DNA of 46,136 nucleotides from Emticicia agri (GTDB taxonomy: Bacteria > Bacteroidota > Bacteroidia > Cytophagales > Spirosomataceae): assembly GCA_945860265.1 (NCBI GenBank), contig CAMAQF010000026.1:1-46136 (forward strand). The letters are read 5' to 3'. The notes under the pieces are model-generated. The model made no database searches and was not told where the DNA came from. It was given only the letters and a program-made list of their open reading frames with translations. How positions within the stretch are numbered: position 1 is the stretch's first letter; every line of letters begins with the position of its first letter. The position numbers and the translations under genes are program-made. Below are positions 23,443-31,469 of this stretch, piece by piece.

Positions 23443-26049
23443 TTAGCGAATTTGTTGACCAATACTAAATGTAAACGATTTCAAACCTTTATTTGATAGT
23501 CCTGGGATCGGGTCGAAGCCTTTTCCAAAATCAAGACCAATCATACCGAAGGCTGGCATGAAGATTCTCGCTCCTACACCTGCTGTACGACGAAGTTTGA
23601 ATGGGTTGAAATCTTTATAACTTCCCCAGCTATTTCCAGCTTCAGCAAAACCTAAAACAAATATTGTTGCCTGTGGATTTAGTGATATTGGATAACGTAG
23701 CTCAGTTGCGTATTTACTGTAAATTATACCACCCATACGGCTCAAAGTTACGCTTCCGTCACTGGTGCGGAGTTTTTCGGCTTCTGCATAAGATAGCTCG
23801 TGAACAATGCCTTCTTCGTAACCTCTCAGACCAATCAAATCTGCACCAACATTCATGGAGTTTTGCATACCCATACCAGCACCACCTAAGATAAATCTTC
23901 CGAATGGACTAAAATCAGAACTAGTGCTATACTTACCCAAGAAACCCATATTTGCTTTGGCGTGGAAAACCAATTTTCCGACAACAGGCACATACCAATC
24001 GCCATCAAACATCCATTTGTGACCTTCTACCCACTTGAACTTGTCAATTACTGGTGCATTTCTAAATAATGAATAAGGAGGGTTAAAGGTTGCATTGATA
24101 GTAAATTGAGAACCCGACCGTGTAAACTGAGGGTTGTCTAAGCTATATCTTGATAATACAAACGCCATTGAAAGGTCATTGGCAACTCCCTTTTGGAAAC
24201 CGGGGATGAAGTAACTATTATCAACATTGTATCTTTGATATGAAAGAGAAGCATTGAAACTAAAATTTCTATCAGGCCAGTTTAAGCGTTTTCCGTAAGT
24301 AACCGAACCACCTGTATTCTTAAAATATCCAGAATAAATTCCAGAACTACTACCTGCATAAATAGAGGCATAAGCAGAGCCATATTGGCGTTCTAAAGCT
24401 TTTTGGTAGCCTCTGTTGTCAGATGATGTATGGAAAATACTTACCGCAAATGAGTTTGGTTTTTTTCCACCGAGCCAAGGCTCAGTAAACGATAATGAAT
24501 ATGTTTGGTAGAAACGTCCACTGGCTTGTAATCTTAGGGCTAAACGCTGGCCATCACCTGCAGGAAGGGGTTTCCATTTTTTAAAGTTATTGATGCTTTT
24601 TGCTGAAAAATTATTAAAAACAACTCCGAAAGTACCAACAAAGCCTTGAAGACCGCCCCAACCGCCAGAAAGTTCAATGTTATCACTTGGCTTTTCTTCT
24701 ACGTTATATTCAATATCAACTGTTCCGTCGGCTTGTGGGATAGGCTTAGGTTCGATTTTTTGTGGGTCGAAATAACCTAATCTTGAAAGCGTTTGCTGGG
24801 TTTCGATAAGGTCTGTTTTGCTAAATTTTTGTCCAGGGCGGGTCAAAAGTTCACGCATTACTACGTGGTCACTGGTTTTGGTATTTCCGTTTAAAATAAT
24901 GCGGTTGATTGTTGCTTGTTTTCCTTCACGGATACGCATTTCAATGTCAATAGAGTCGCCATCAACGGCAATTTCTATGGGCTCGCATTGGAAAAACAAA
25001 TAACCATCATCCATGTAGGCCGAGCTAACGTCGCCTTGCGGAATCCCGTTTATTTTTTTATTAAGGTCTTCTGGATTATAAACATCACCTTTCTTGATGG
25101 CAAGAATTGTTTCTAAATCTTTGGTTTTACGTAAATAATTGCCTGTCCAAATTATATTTCGATAATAAAAACGAGTTCCTTCGTTGATATTCAGTACCAA
25201 TCTGATGTTATTCCCATCGGTCGAAATCACTGAGTCAGAAGTTACTTGAGCATCACGGTAGCCCTTTTTGTTATAGTATTCTACGATTTTTTGTTTGTCT
25301 TCTTCAAACTTTTTTGGAATAAATTTCGATGGTGTAAAAATACGTAGTGGAGCTTTTATTTTGGTAGCTTTCAGCTTCGATAACACTTTATAATCAGGGA
25401 GTTCTGTTATACCAACTAATTGAATATCATCAATTTTTACTTTACTTTTCTTATCAATAGTCACGATAAGGGCAGCATTATTAGCTCTAATTGTATCTGA
25501 AATTTGCTTTATCTGAACATTGGTATTCAAGAAACCTTTTTCGATGTAAACACGCTTGATTGTTAGCTGAATATTTTTGATTAAGGCATCTGTGATTACT
25601 TTACCTTTATTGGCTTTTACTTTTTCGCTTACAGCATCAATTTCGCCTTTACGGATTCCCTTAAAAACAAACTTATTGAGACGTGGACGCTCACGAAGGT
25701 GAATATCAAGCTCAACTTTATCTAATTCTACTTTGATAATATTGATTGCAACATCTTCGATAATACCTTGCTCCATCAAACGGCGAATGGCTGTACTGAT
25801 TCGCTCGCCTGGGATACTGATTTTATCGTTGATATTTAGACCAGATACCGAAATAAGTGTATTGGGGTCTAAGAATTTCACGCCACTGACCGAGATTTTA
25901 GAAATGGTATATTCTTTTGGTTGTTCATAGCTAACACCAGCATCTTTTGCTTGTTCGTATTTACGACCAAGCCCCAAAGGGAATTGTGCTATGGCATTGG
26001 TGGTAACAAGCAGTAGAATAAGAAAAGAAAGTAACTTTTGGATACGCAT
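23443..26049 (-). CDS. bamA: Outer membrane protein assembly factor BamA
   Basis: 868 residues with a signal peptide (LLSFLILLLVTTNAIAQ). Residues about 45-450 hold the periplasmic POTRA repeats; repeated elements such as GVKFLDPNTLISVSGL, ...DIQLVGITELPDYKVLSK and INRIILNGNTKTSDHVVMREL mark the start of individual units. The C-terminal half is the Omp85 barrel with the conserved GLRGYEEG lid-loop motif near residue 740 (the VRGF/LRGY element) and a final strand ending FSIGQQIR. BamA inserts beta-barrel proteins into the outer membrane and is essential. It is 78 bases downstream of uppS, inside the conserved uppS-bamA-ompH block. Confidence 0.95.
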   Translation of the reverse strand: MRIQKLLSFLILLLVTTNAIAQFPLGLGRKYEQAKDAGVSYEQPKEYTISKISVSGVKFLDPNTLISVSGLNINDKISIPGERISTAIRRLMEQGIIEDVAINIIKVELDKVELDIHLRERPRLNKFVFKGIRKGEIDAVSEKVKANKGKVITDALIKNIQLTIKRVYIEKGFLNTNVQIKQISDTIRANNAALIVTIDKKSKVKIDDIQLVGITELPDYKVLSKLKATKIKAPLRIFTPSKFIPKKFEEDKQKIVEYYNKKGYRDAQVTSDSVISTDGNNIRLVLNINEGTRFYYRNIIWTGNYLRKTKDLETILAIKKGDVYNPEDLNKKINGIPQGDVSSAYMDDGYLFFQCEPIEIAVDGDSIDIEMRIREGKQATINRIILNGNTKTSDHVVMRELLTRPGQKFSKTDLIETQQTLSRLGYFDPQKIEPKPIPQADGTVDIEYNVEEKPSDNIELSGGWGGLQGFVGTFGVVFNNFSAKSINNFKKWKPLPAGDGQRLALRLQASGRFYQTYSLSFTEPWLGGKKPNSFAVSIFHTSSDNRGYQKALERQYGSAYASIYAGSSSGIYSGYFKNTGGSVTYGKRLNWPDRNFSFNASLSYQRYNVDNSYFIPGFQKGVANDLSMAFVLSRYSLDNPQFTRSGSQFTINATFNPPYSLFRNAPVIDKFKWVEGHKWMFDGDWYVPVVGKLVFHAKANMGFLGKYSTSSDFSPFGRFILGGAGMGMQNSMNVGADLIGLRGYEEGIVHELSYAEAEKLRTSDGSVTLSRMGGIIYSKYATELRYPISLNPQATIFVLGFAEAGNSWGSYKDFNPFKLRRTAGVGARIFMPAFGMIGLDFGKGFDPIPGLSNKGLKSFTFSIGQQIR

Positions 26050-26127
26050 AATATAATAAGATATCAGAAAAATCTATTTGCGGAATGCTTCGATTTTATA
26101 TATAAATTTAAAAAGCTTTATTCTTTT

Positions 26128-26874
26128 TTACTTTACTTGCTCACTGGTTTTTCCGAAACGTCTTTCACGGTTTTGGTAAGATGCTATTGCTTCATACAAG
26201 TGATTTTTACGAAATTCTGGCCAAAATAAATCGTCCATGAAATATAATTCCGCATAAGCTAATTGCCAAAGTAGATAATTGCTGATGCGATGGTCGCCAC
26301 CTGTACGAATCATTAGATCAACATCTTCGGTGGCCAAATATTGTGAAAATACACTTTCAGAAATATCTTCAACATCGAGTTCTCCAGTTTTAATTTTCGC
26401 TGCAATCTGTTTTGTAGCTTGTACAATTTCCCATTTGCCGCTATAACTTAAAGCCAAAATTAGTGTTAAACCAGCATTGTTTTTTGTTAATTCGACAGCA
26501 TCCAGCATTTTCTTTCGTGCTGATGACGGAAGACTATCAAGATTGCCTATTGTTTTGACCCTCACATTGTTTTTGTGCAATTCAGGAACCTCTTCAGCAA
26601 TTGTTTTTACCAATAACTGCATGATTCCATCAACTTCTAATTTAGGGCGATTCCAGTTTTCAGTAGAAAAAGTATATAATGTAAGATATTTTACGCCCAA
26701 CTCTACACAACCTTCAACTGTATCTCGCACTGATTTAACTCCATGGTGATGCCCGAATATTCGCATTGCACCCTGTTGTTTTGCCCAACGCCCGTTACCG
26801 TCCATTATAACGGCAATGTGAGAAGGTAAATTGCCTAAATCAATGTTTTCTTTCACTGGTAAATCAATTAACAT
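26128..26874 (-). CDS. uppS: Isoprenyl transferase (undecaprenyl diphosphate synthase)
   Basis: 248 residues from the ATG at 26874; the in-frame TTG at 26895 is not needed. It elongates farnesyl diphosphate with isopentenyl diphosphate to make the C55 carrier lipid. Motifs are IAVIMDGNGRWAKQQG with D25, the FSTENWNRP segment, and RTGGDHRISNYLLWQLAY followed by YFMDDLFWPEF. Aspartate replaces the more common glutamate in RTGGE, a conservative change. Its gene order, after two DUF6089 genes and before bamA, is typical for the phylum. Confidence 0.93.
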   Translation of the reverse strand: MLIDLPVKENIDLGNLPSHIAVIMDGNGRWAKQQGAMRIFGHHHGVKSVRDTVEGCVELGVKYLTLYTFSTENWNRPKLEVDGIMQLLVKTIAEEVPELHKNNVRVKTIGNLDSLPSSARKKMLDAVELTKNNAGLTLILALSYSGKWEIVQATKQIAAKIKTGELDVEDISESVFSQYLATEDVDLMIRTGGDHRISNYLLWQLAYAELYFMDDLFWPEFRKNHLYEAIASYQNRERRFGKTSEQVK

Positions 26875-26921
26875 TAATAAATTTTCAGAACTCAATTTAA
26901 GTCTAAGTGCAAAAAGGATTG

Positions 26922-26929
26922 CAAATGTA
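26922..26929 (-). promoter_or_regulatory. Probable uppS -7 box
   Basis: TACATTTG (26929 to 26922, minus), an exact TAnnTTTG match, lies 47 bases upstream of the preferred uppS ATG and after the stop of the DUF6089 gene. The -33 element is unclear. Confidence 0.4.
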
Positions 26930-27046
26930 GAAAAAAAGAACGGTGTTTGATAAGTTTTTAATGATTTGTAGCTGATTATGAAGTTTTTGTACTTAAAGTG
27001 CTGACGAAATTACAAATGAGTTATAAAAATTAGTTTTAGGTATGTA

Positions 27047-27817
27047 TTATCGACGAGGGGGACAATGAACTTTAAAAAATAAATAACTGATAGAAAAGTT
27101 TGTGTAATAATACATATCATTGACTTTGGTACCTGGAGTTTGGTTTTTTTGGAATGAGTACGGAAAAATTACAGAAGGAAGTGTAGAGCTAGGGGCTATT
27201 TGAACTATCCCATCTTTATAACCTAAAGCATCAATTAGGTCTATATTCGTCCATCTGGAGCCAAACTCAATCCCCCAGTTCCATTGGTTTTTCCATTCTT
27301 TTTTAAATCCAATCCCTAATGCCAAGAAGCTAGGGCTTGACCTTGCTGTATAAGTAGGATTATAAATGGTCGCAAGTTTAGCTCTAGTTTGGATAGTTGT
27401 TCCGCCATAACCACCAAAAACGTATGGAGTCCAGTTATTTACTATTCTTGATGCTGTTGTTCGGAAGTTAGCAAAATTATATTCTATTTGCCCTATTCCT
27501 TCTAAGATTATTGCACTAAAACTATGCCCTCTTGCTTGATGATAGGGGTCTGATTTTATGGCTTTATCATCACCTGCAATTCCTCCGAACATTCCTTGTA
27601 CTTTAAAGGAAACAGACCGTGTGCAGTTCATTCGTATAAATGTACTTCCTGCTGGTCGAGCAAAAAAGGGTTTGAACGAAGGCATAATATCTCCTTTATA
27701 ATTGCATATTCCAACTCCAACTCCAACTTCCCACCTTTGGGAATAGCTAATTGAAGATAACGTAAATAGATAAATTAAAAAGAAAGTCTTTCTTATTATC
27801 GAATAATAAATAATCAT
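27047..27817 (-). CDS. DUF6089-family outer membrane beta-barrel protein
   Basis: 256 residues from the ATG at 27817. The N-terminus is a signal peptide (FFLIYLFTLSSISYSQ). The mature part starts WEVGVGVGICNYKGDIMP, an opening shared with the neighbouring paralogue (GIGGGSSHYFGDLSP), and alternates amphipathic strands as in a small barrel. Both paralogues end in a strand followed by a Cys-Pro-Pro terminus (HCPPRR and KCPPIK). The family sits between nadK and uppS in many Bacteroidota; the function is unknown, presumably in the outer membrane given the BamA context. Confidence 0.75.
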   Translation of the reverse strand: MIIYYSIIRKTFFLIYLFTLSSISYSQRWEVGVGVGICNYKGDIMPSFKPFFARPAGSTFIRMNCTRSVSFKVQGMFGGIAGDDKAIKSDPYHQARGHSFSAIILEGIGQIEYNFANFRTTASRIVNNWTPYVFGGYGGTTIQTRAKLATIYNPTYTARSSPSFLALGIGFKKEWKNQWNWGIEFGSRWTNIDLIDALGYKDGIVQIAPSSTLPSVIFPYSFQKNQTPGTKVNDMYYYTNFSISYLFFKVHCPPRR

Positions 27818-27864
27818 CAAGGAATAGTTTTTAATGCTTACAAAGAAAATATGAAGTTGTGGGT

Positions 27865-28920
27865 TTATTTAATAGGCGGACATTTTACTTGGCTCGAAAT
27901 AATATAGTTCAACGTTATTTGAGTTGTAAAATATGAATCCAGTTTTGGTAACCCTCTTTCACTAATTGGAAAACCGAATACTGCCAAACCATTACTAGAG
28001 GGGGTTCCTGGTGTTGCAAGAAAAAGCTGATTTGTAGCAATATCAGCGAACTGTGCTATTCTACTTGCTCCAGTAAAAGCTGAATAGTCCTCTCCAGCAC
28101 GATTGGCAAAGGCAACACTCAACGGCGATACTGCTAATAAGTCGGCTGGGTCAGGGTAGTCACTATTACCCACATCATCTAAATAATCAGATAGGGTAAT
28201 TCTTAATCCACTCTCAATTCCTAAATTAAATTTCTCATTTATTTTTATTTTCACACCTAAACCTACAGGAAAAACAGGTTGAATCAATGAGTATGCTTTC
28301 GGATAAGTTGGGTTGATGCCTTGTCCTGAAGTTTGTTTATCTCTTAGATTTGTCCAACCTCCTAATAATATATTACTGGTGGCAGGGTTAATGGTGGCGA
28401 CGTCTCTTGCTTGTGGATTATGGGCAAAAAAACCAAATCCAATAAAGCTGTAAGGCGTTATAAAACTTCTACCTCGAAGACCATTACTGTATTGTGGTAA
28501 TAAATTAATTAGTCCAGTAATGGTGAATTCTTTTAGGTCATTGCGAAAATGTAAATTTCTCAAAAATGGTTGAAAAAGCTTATCAATATTATGCTGAGAA
28601 AACGTATAATCATCACCAGCGATTCTTGCCAAAGTAAAACCTACACGGGCAGCGATTTGTGGGGATAACTGACGGGTATAGTTGATGGTAGCATTCCATC
28701 TTACATTTGTGATAAGCCCATAATAGACATAGCCATAGGGTGATAAATCACCAAAATAGTGCGAACTACCGCCACCGATTCCTACGGTAGAATATTGTTT
28801 GAGTTTGTTTTTTTTGCTGAAAATTCCAGATTGTGCGAAGTTTTCTTGTGTTTCCAAAAGCACTATCGAAAAACTTAGAATAAGGCCAAATGCCAATTTG
28901 TTAGTTTTTAACAATTTCAT
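27865..28920 (-). CDS. DUF6089-family outer membrane beta-barrel protein (paralogue)
   Basis: 351 residues with an N-terminal signal segment (LAFGLILSFSIVLLETQENFAQ). The barrel-like region has YSTVGIGGGSSHYFGDLSP, then NATINYTRQLSPQIAARVGF, FITPYSFIGFGFF, and GLGVKIKINEKFNLGIESGLR, typical DUF6089 strand patterns. An insertion of about 90 residues in the C-terminal half (around AVSPLSVAFANRAGEDYSAF) makes it longer than its neighbour. It shares the terminal CPP motif with the next gene, 47 bases downstream, indicating tandem duplication and divergence. Confidence 0.75.
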   Translation of the reverse strand: MKLLKTNKLAFGLILSFSIVLLETQENFAQSGIFSKKNKLKQYSTVGIGGGSSHYFGDLSPYGYVYYGLITNVRWNATINYTRQLSPQIAARVGFTLARIAGDDYTFSQHNIDKLFQPFLRNLHFRNDLKEFTITGLINLLPQYSNGLRGRSFITPYSFIGFGFFAHNPQARDVATINPATSNILLGGWTNLRDKQTSGQGINPTYPKAYSLIQPVFPVGLGVKIKINEKFNLGIESGLRITLSDYLDDVGNSDYPDPADLLAVSPLSVAFANRAGEDYSAFTGASRIAQFADIATNQLFLATPGTPSSNGLAVFGFPISERGLPKLDSYFTTQITLNYIISSQVKCPPIK

Positions 28921-28975
28921 ACGAATTAGTAAGGTTTGTCGAATTTATTTAACGTTAACACAGAAAGGTTTATTG

Positions 28976-29860
28976 TTAATTTCGGGCATCAATACCCCAT
29001 TTTAATTTGCCTCTTAATGTACTCAAGAAATCGTCGCCCTCCATTCTTACCATTTTGGCCTTGAAATCTTCCTTCTTGACAGTAATATTTGTTTCTTCGT
29101 CAGAGCCGACAATTTTTGCTCTCGAATCCATCGAAACCAGAAAATTATTACTTCTACTTTCAACTTTAAACGAAATTATGCTATCATCAGAAACAATCAT
29201 TGGTCGAACAAATAAATTGTGCGGACAGATTGGTGTTATAATGAAATTGGCAGAATGTGGCATAACGAGCGGTCCACCGCAACTCAAAGAATAACCAGTA
29301 GAACCTGTTGCCGTCGCAACCATCAGTCCATCGGCCCAATAGGTATTCAAAAATTCTCCGTTTATGTAAGCATGTATGACAATCATCGAGGAGGTATCTG
29401 TTTTTGAAATCGCTATTTCGTTGAGTGCAAAATTCGTGCCTTCTTCAAAAAGTTCAGTTTCGGAAGCTGCCGAAATCATGGTTCGTTCATCAACGGTATA
29501 GTAACCATTAATGAGTTGATAAACAGTACGTTGTATTTTTTCGGGAGAAATGGCAGCCAGAAAGCCCAAACGACCAAAATTGAAGCCCAAAATCGGAATT
29601 TCTCGTTTGCCTACGTGTGCAAGAGTTTCAAGAAAAGTGCCATCTCCACCAAGACTAAAAGCAAAGTCGGCATCGAAAATTTCTTCGGGTATGGTATAAA
29701 CGGCTTTTACATCCAAACGAATTCCAGACTGCAGAAGAATACGCTTGAATGGCTCAGAAATTTGTACTTCAACTTTATGTTGCTTTAATTCGTCAAAAAC
29801 TTGTTGAATATAAGTAACAGATTCTACATTAAATTTTCGACCGTGTATGGCTATTTTCAT
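28976..29860 (-). CDS. nadK: NAD kinase
   Basis: 294 residues. It phosphorylates NAD+ to NADP+. The nucleotide-binding motif SLGGDGTFLETLAH (69-82) and the GFNFGRLGFLA segment are intact, as is the NEIAISK element and the glycine-rich ATATGSTGYSLSCGGPLV loop that closes over NAD. ATG at 29860, with a degenerate octamer repeat starting 9 bases upstream. It is the first gene of the block that continues with DUF6089, uppS and bamA. Confidence 0.95.
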   Translation of the reverse strand: MKIAIHGRKFNVESVTYIQQVFDELKQHKVEVQISEPFKRILLQSGIRLDVKAVYTIPEEIFDADFAFSLGGDGTFLETLAHVGKREIPILGFNFGRLGFLAAISPEKIQRTVYQLINGYYTVDERTMISAASETELFEEGTNFALNEIAISKTDTSSMIVIHAYINGEFLNTYWADGLMVATATGSTGYSLSCGGPLVMPHSANFIITPICPHNLFVRPMIVSDDSIISFKVESRSNNFLVSMDSRAKIVGSDEETNITVKKEDFKAKMVRMEGDDFLSTLRGKLKWGIDARN

Positions 29861-29868
29861 TAAGCATA

Positions 29869-29898
29869 ATGAGTGAGTGAATATGAGAATGAGTGAAT
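29869..29898. repeat. Degenerate GAATGAGT octamer cluster
   Basis: AATGAGTGAGTGAAT followed by ATGAGAATGAGTGAAT: the same octamer family as at 6263 and 14626, with indels. It is again immediately upstream of a minus-strand start codon (nadK). Confidence 0.75.
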
Positions 29899-29949
29899 AA
29901 ATACAAAATCACAAATCAAAATTCACCTATGAGTTTAGATTAATTGCTA

Positions 29950-29957
29950 CAAAATTA
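29950..29957 (-). promoter_or_regulatory. Possible nadK -7 box
   Basis: TAATTTTG (29957 to 29950, minus) matches TAnnTTTG, 89 bases upstream of the nadK ATG. The octamer cluster lies inside the resulting leader. Confidence 0.35.
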
Positions 29958-29989
29958 CGAAGTAATAATATAAAAGCTATTTTAGATTA

Positions 29990-31384
29990 TTACAAATCGA
30001 AGCCTTCACCTTGCAAAGGAATAAAAATTTCTTGAAAACCTACATTACATAAGCGATTTTTAAACGCCATTTGATTATCTAATTCGCCATGAACCAAGAA
30101 AAGTTTTTTAACTTTAGAAGCATCCTGACAAGACAAATGTGCTATCATTTCATTATAATCCGCATGACCCGAAAATGAATCCATTACTTCAATACCGGCT
30201 CTGACTTCATACCTTTCACCAAAAATTCTTACTTCTTTGGGTTTTGTTTTCAGAATAGCCCCCAAACTTTCGGGTGAACAATAGCCCACCAAAAGAATGG
30301 TAGTTGAGGGTTTTTCGATATTATTCTTAATATGATGTTTGATACGCCCAGCTTCTGCCATGCCAGAAGACGAAATAATGATACAAGCTTCATGACTTTC
30401 GTTTAGAGCTTTTGATGCTGTCACGTCGATTATATAATGAAGGTTTTCAAAATCAAAAGCATCGCCATCGCATTTGATGTAAGCTAATATTTCGGGGTTA
30501 AAGCATTCTTCGTTCTCTCGCATTACCATTGTTGCTTTTACAGACAATGAACTGTCAATATAAACAGGGATTTTGGGCAAAAGTCCTTCGTGTGCGAGTT
30601 GGTCAAGAGCGTAAATTAATTCTTGTGTACGATCAACTGAAAAGGCAGGGATGAGTAATTTGCCTTTTTTCTCAACGCAGGTTTCATTTACAATTTTAAG
30701 TAAATGGGATTTTATATCTGCTTCTGGCTCATGGAGTTTGTTTCCGTATGTCGATTCACATATAATATAATCGGTTGGTGGAAATGGCTGGGGACTTCTT
30801 AAAATTTTATCGTTTGGACGGCCAATATCGCCCGTAAAAAATAGACTTTTTGAAACGTTTTCTTCTTCAAAAGTCAGATAGATTCCTGCACTTCCGAGTA
30901 AGTGCCCTGCATCATAGAATTTGGCGGTAACGCCTGCTTCTATCACAAAAAGAGTCTCGTAATCAACTGTTTTGAACAAACTTAAAGCTGCTTCTACATC
31001 TTCGCCATTATAGAGCAATTCGTAAGGTTCTTCATTTCGGCCGATTCTTCGTTTATTAATGCGTTCGAGGTCTTTTTCTTGAATAAAAGCCGAATCCATG
31101 AGCATTATTTCGCATAAATCCTTGGTAGCTGGAGTGGAGTAAATAGTGCCCTTGAAGCCTTTTTTGACCAAACGAGGCACAAGGCCAGTATGGTCAATGT
31201 GAGCATGGCTCAAAATAAGGAAATCTACTTTTTGAGGGTCGAACCCGAAATGTAGATTGAGTTCGGTCGTGCCAATCCCTTGAAAAAGGCCGCAATCGAG
31301 CAATATTTTTGTTCCTTTATTGGTCGTAATAAGGTGTTTACTGCCCGTAACTCGTTGAGCTGCTCCATAAAATTGAATTTTCAT
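29990..31384 (-). CDS. MBL-fold beta-CASP RNA-specificity nuclease-like protein
   Basis: 464 residues from the ATG at 31384 (MKIQFYGAAQRVTGSKHL, the family start); a longer frame to 31423 adds 13 residues and is not supported. The metallo-beta-lactamase motif SHAHIDHTG supplies H60, H62, D64 and H65. Further ligands lie in GHLLGSAGI and TGDIGRP. A beta-CASP insert follows (about 190-360) and the C-terminal RMMBL region has DSFSGHADYNEM. Proteins of this YSH1/CPSF-like group cleave RNA in archaea and bacteria; the target here is unknown. It is 85 bases downstream of the UxaA-family gene, with a strong hairpin in between. Confidence 0.85.
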   Translation of the reverse strand: MKIQFYGAAQRVTGSKHLITTNKGTKILLDCGLFQGIGTTELNLHFGFDPQKVDFLILSHAHIDHTGLVPRLVKKGFKGTIYSTPATKDLCEIMLMDSAFIQEKDLERINKRRIGRNEEPYELLYNGEDVEAALSLFKTVDYETLFVIEAGVTAKFYDAGHLLGSAGIYLTFEEENVSKSLFFTGDIGRPNDKILRSPQPFPPTDYIICESTYGNKLHEPEADIKSHLLKIVNETCVEKKGKLLIPAFSVDRTQELIYALDQLAHEGLLPKIPVYIDSSLSVKATMVMRENEECFNPEILAYIKCDGDAFDFENLHYIIDVTASKALNESHEACIIISSSGMAEAGRIKHHIKNNIEKPSTTILLVGYCSPESLGAILKTKPKEVRIFGERYEVRAGIEVMDSFSGHADYNEMIAHLSCQDASKVKKLFLVHGELDNQMAFKNRLCNVGFQEIFIPLQGEGFDL

Positions 31385-31409
31385 ATACCCAGCCCCAAAG
31401 GGCATTTTA

Positions 31410-31454
31410 TTGTTTTTATGCAAATAAGAGAATTTTTTATTTGCATAAAAACAA
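31410..31454. repeat. 18-base hairpin in the leader of the beta-CASP gene
   Basis: Arms 31410-31427 and 31437-31454 are perfect reverse complements around a 9-base loop, 25 bases upstream of the beta-CASP ATG and 15 bases after the uxaA stop. No U tract follows on either strand, so it is not a typical intrinsic terminator; it may be a processing site or a weak terminator. Confidence 0.7.
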
Positions 31455-31469
31455 ATGGGCTATGGAAAT

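Noticed and set aside
31385..31423. Upstream extension of the beta-CASP protein (MHKNNKMPFGAGY)
   Set aside because: The residues come from the leader and the edge of a hairpin region; the family starts at MKIQFYGA.
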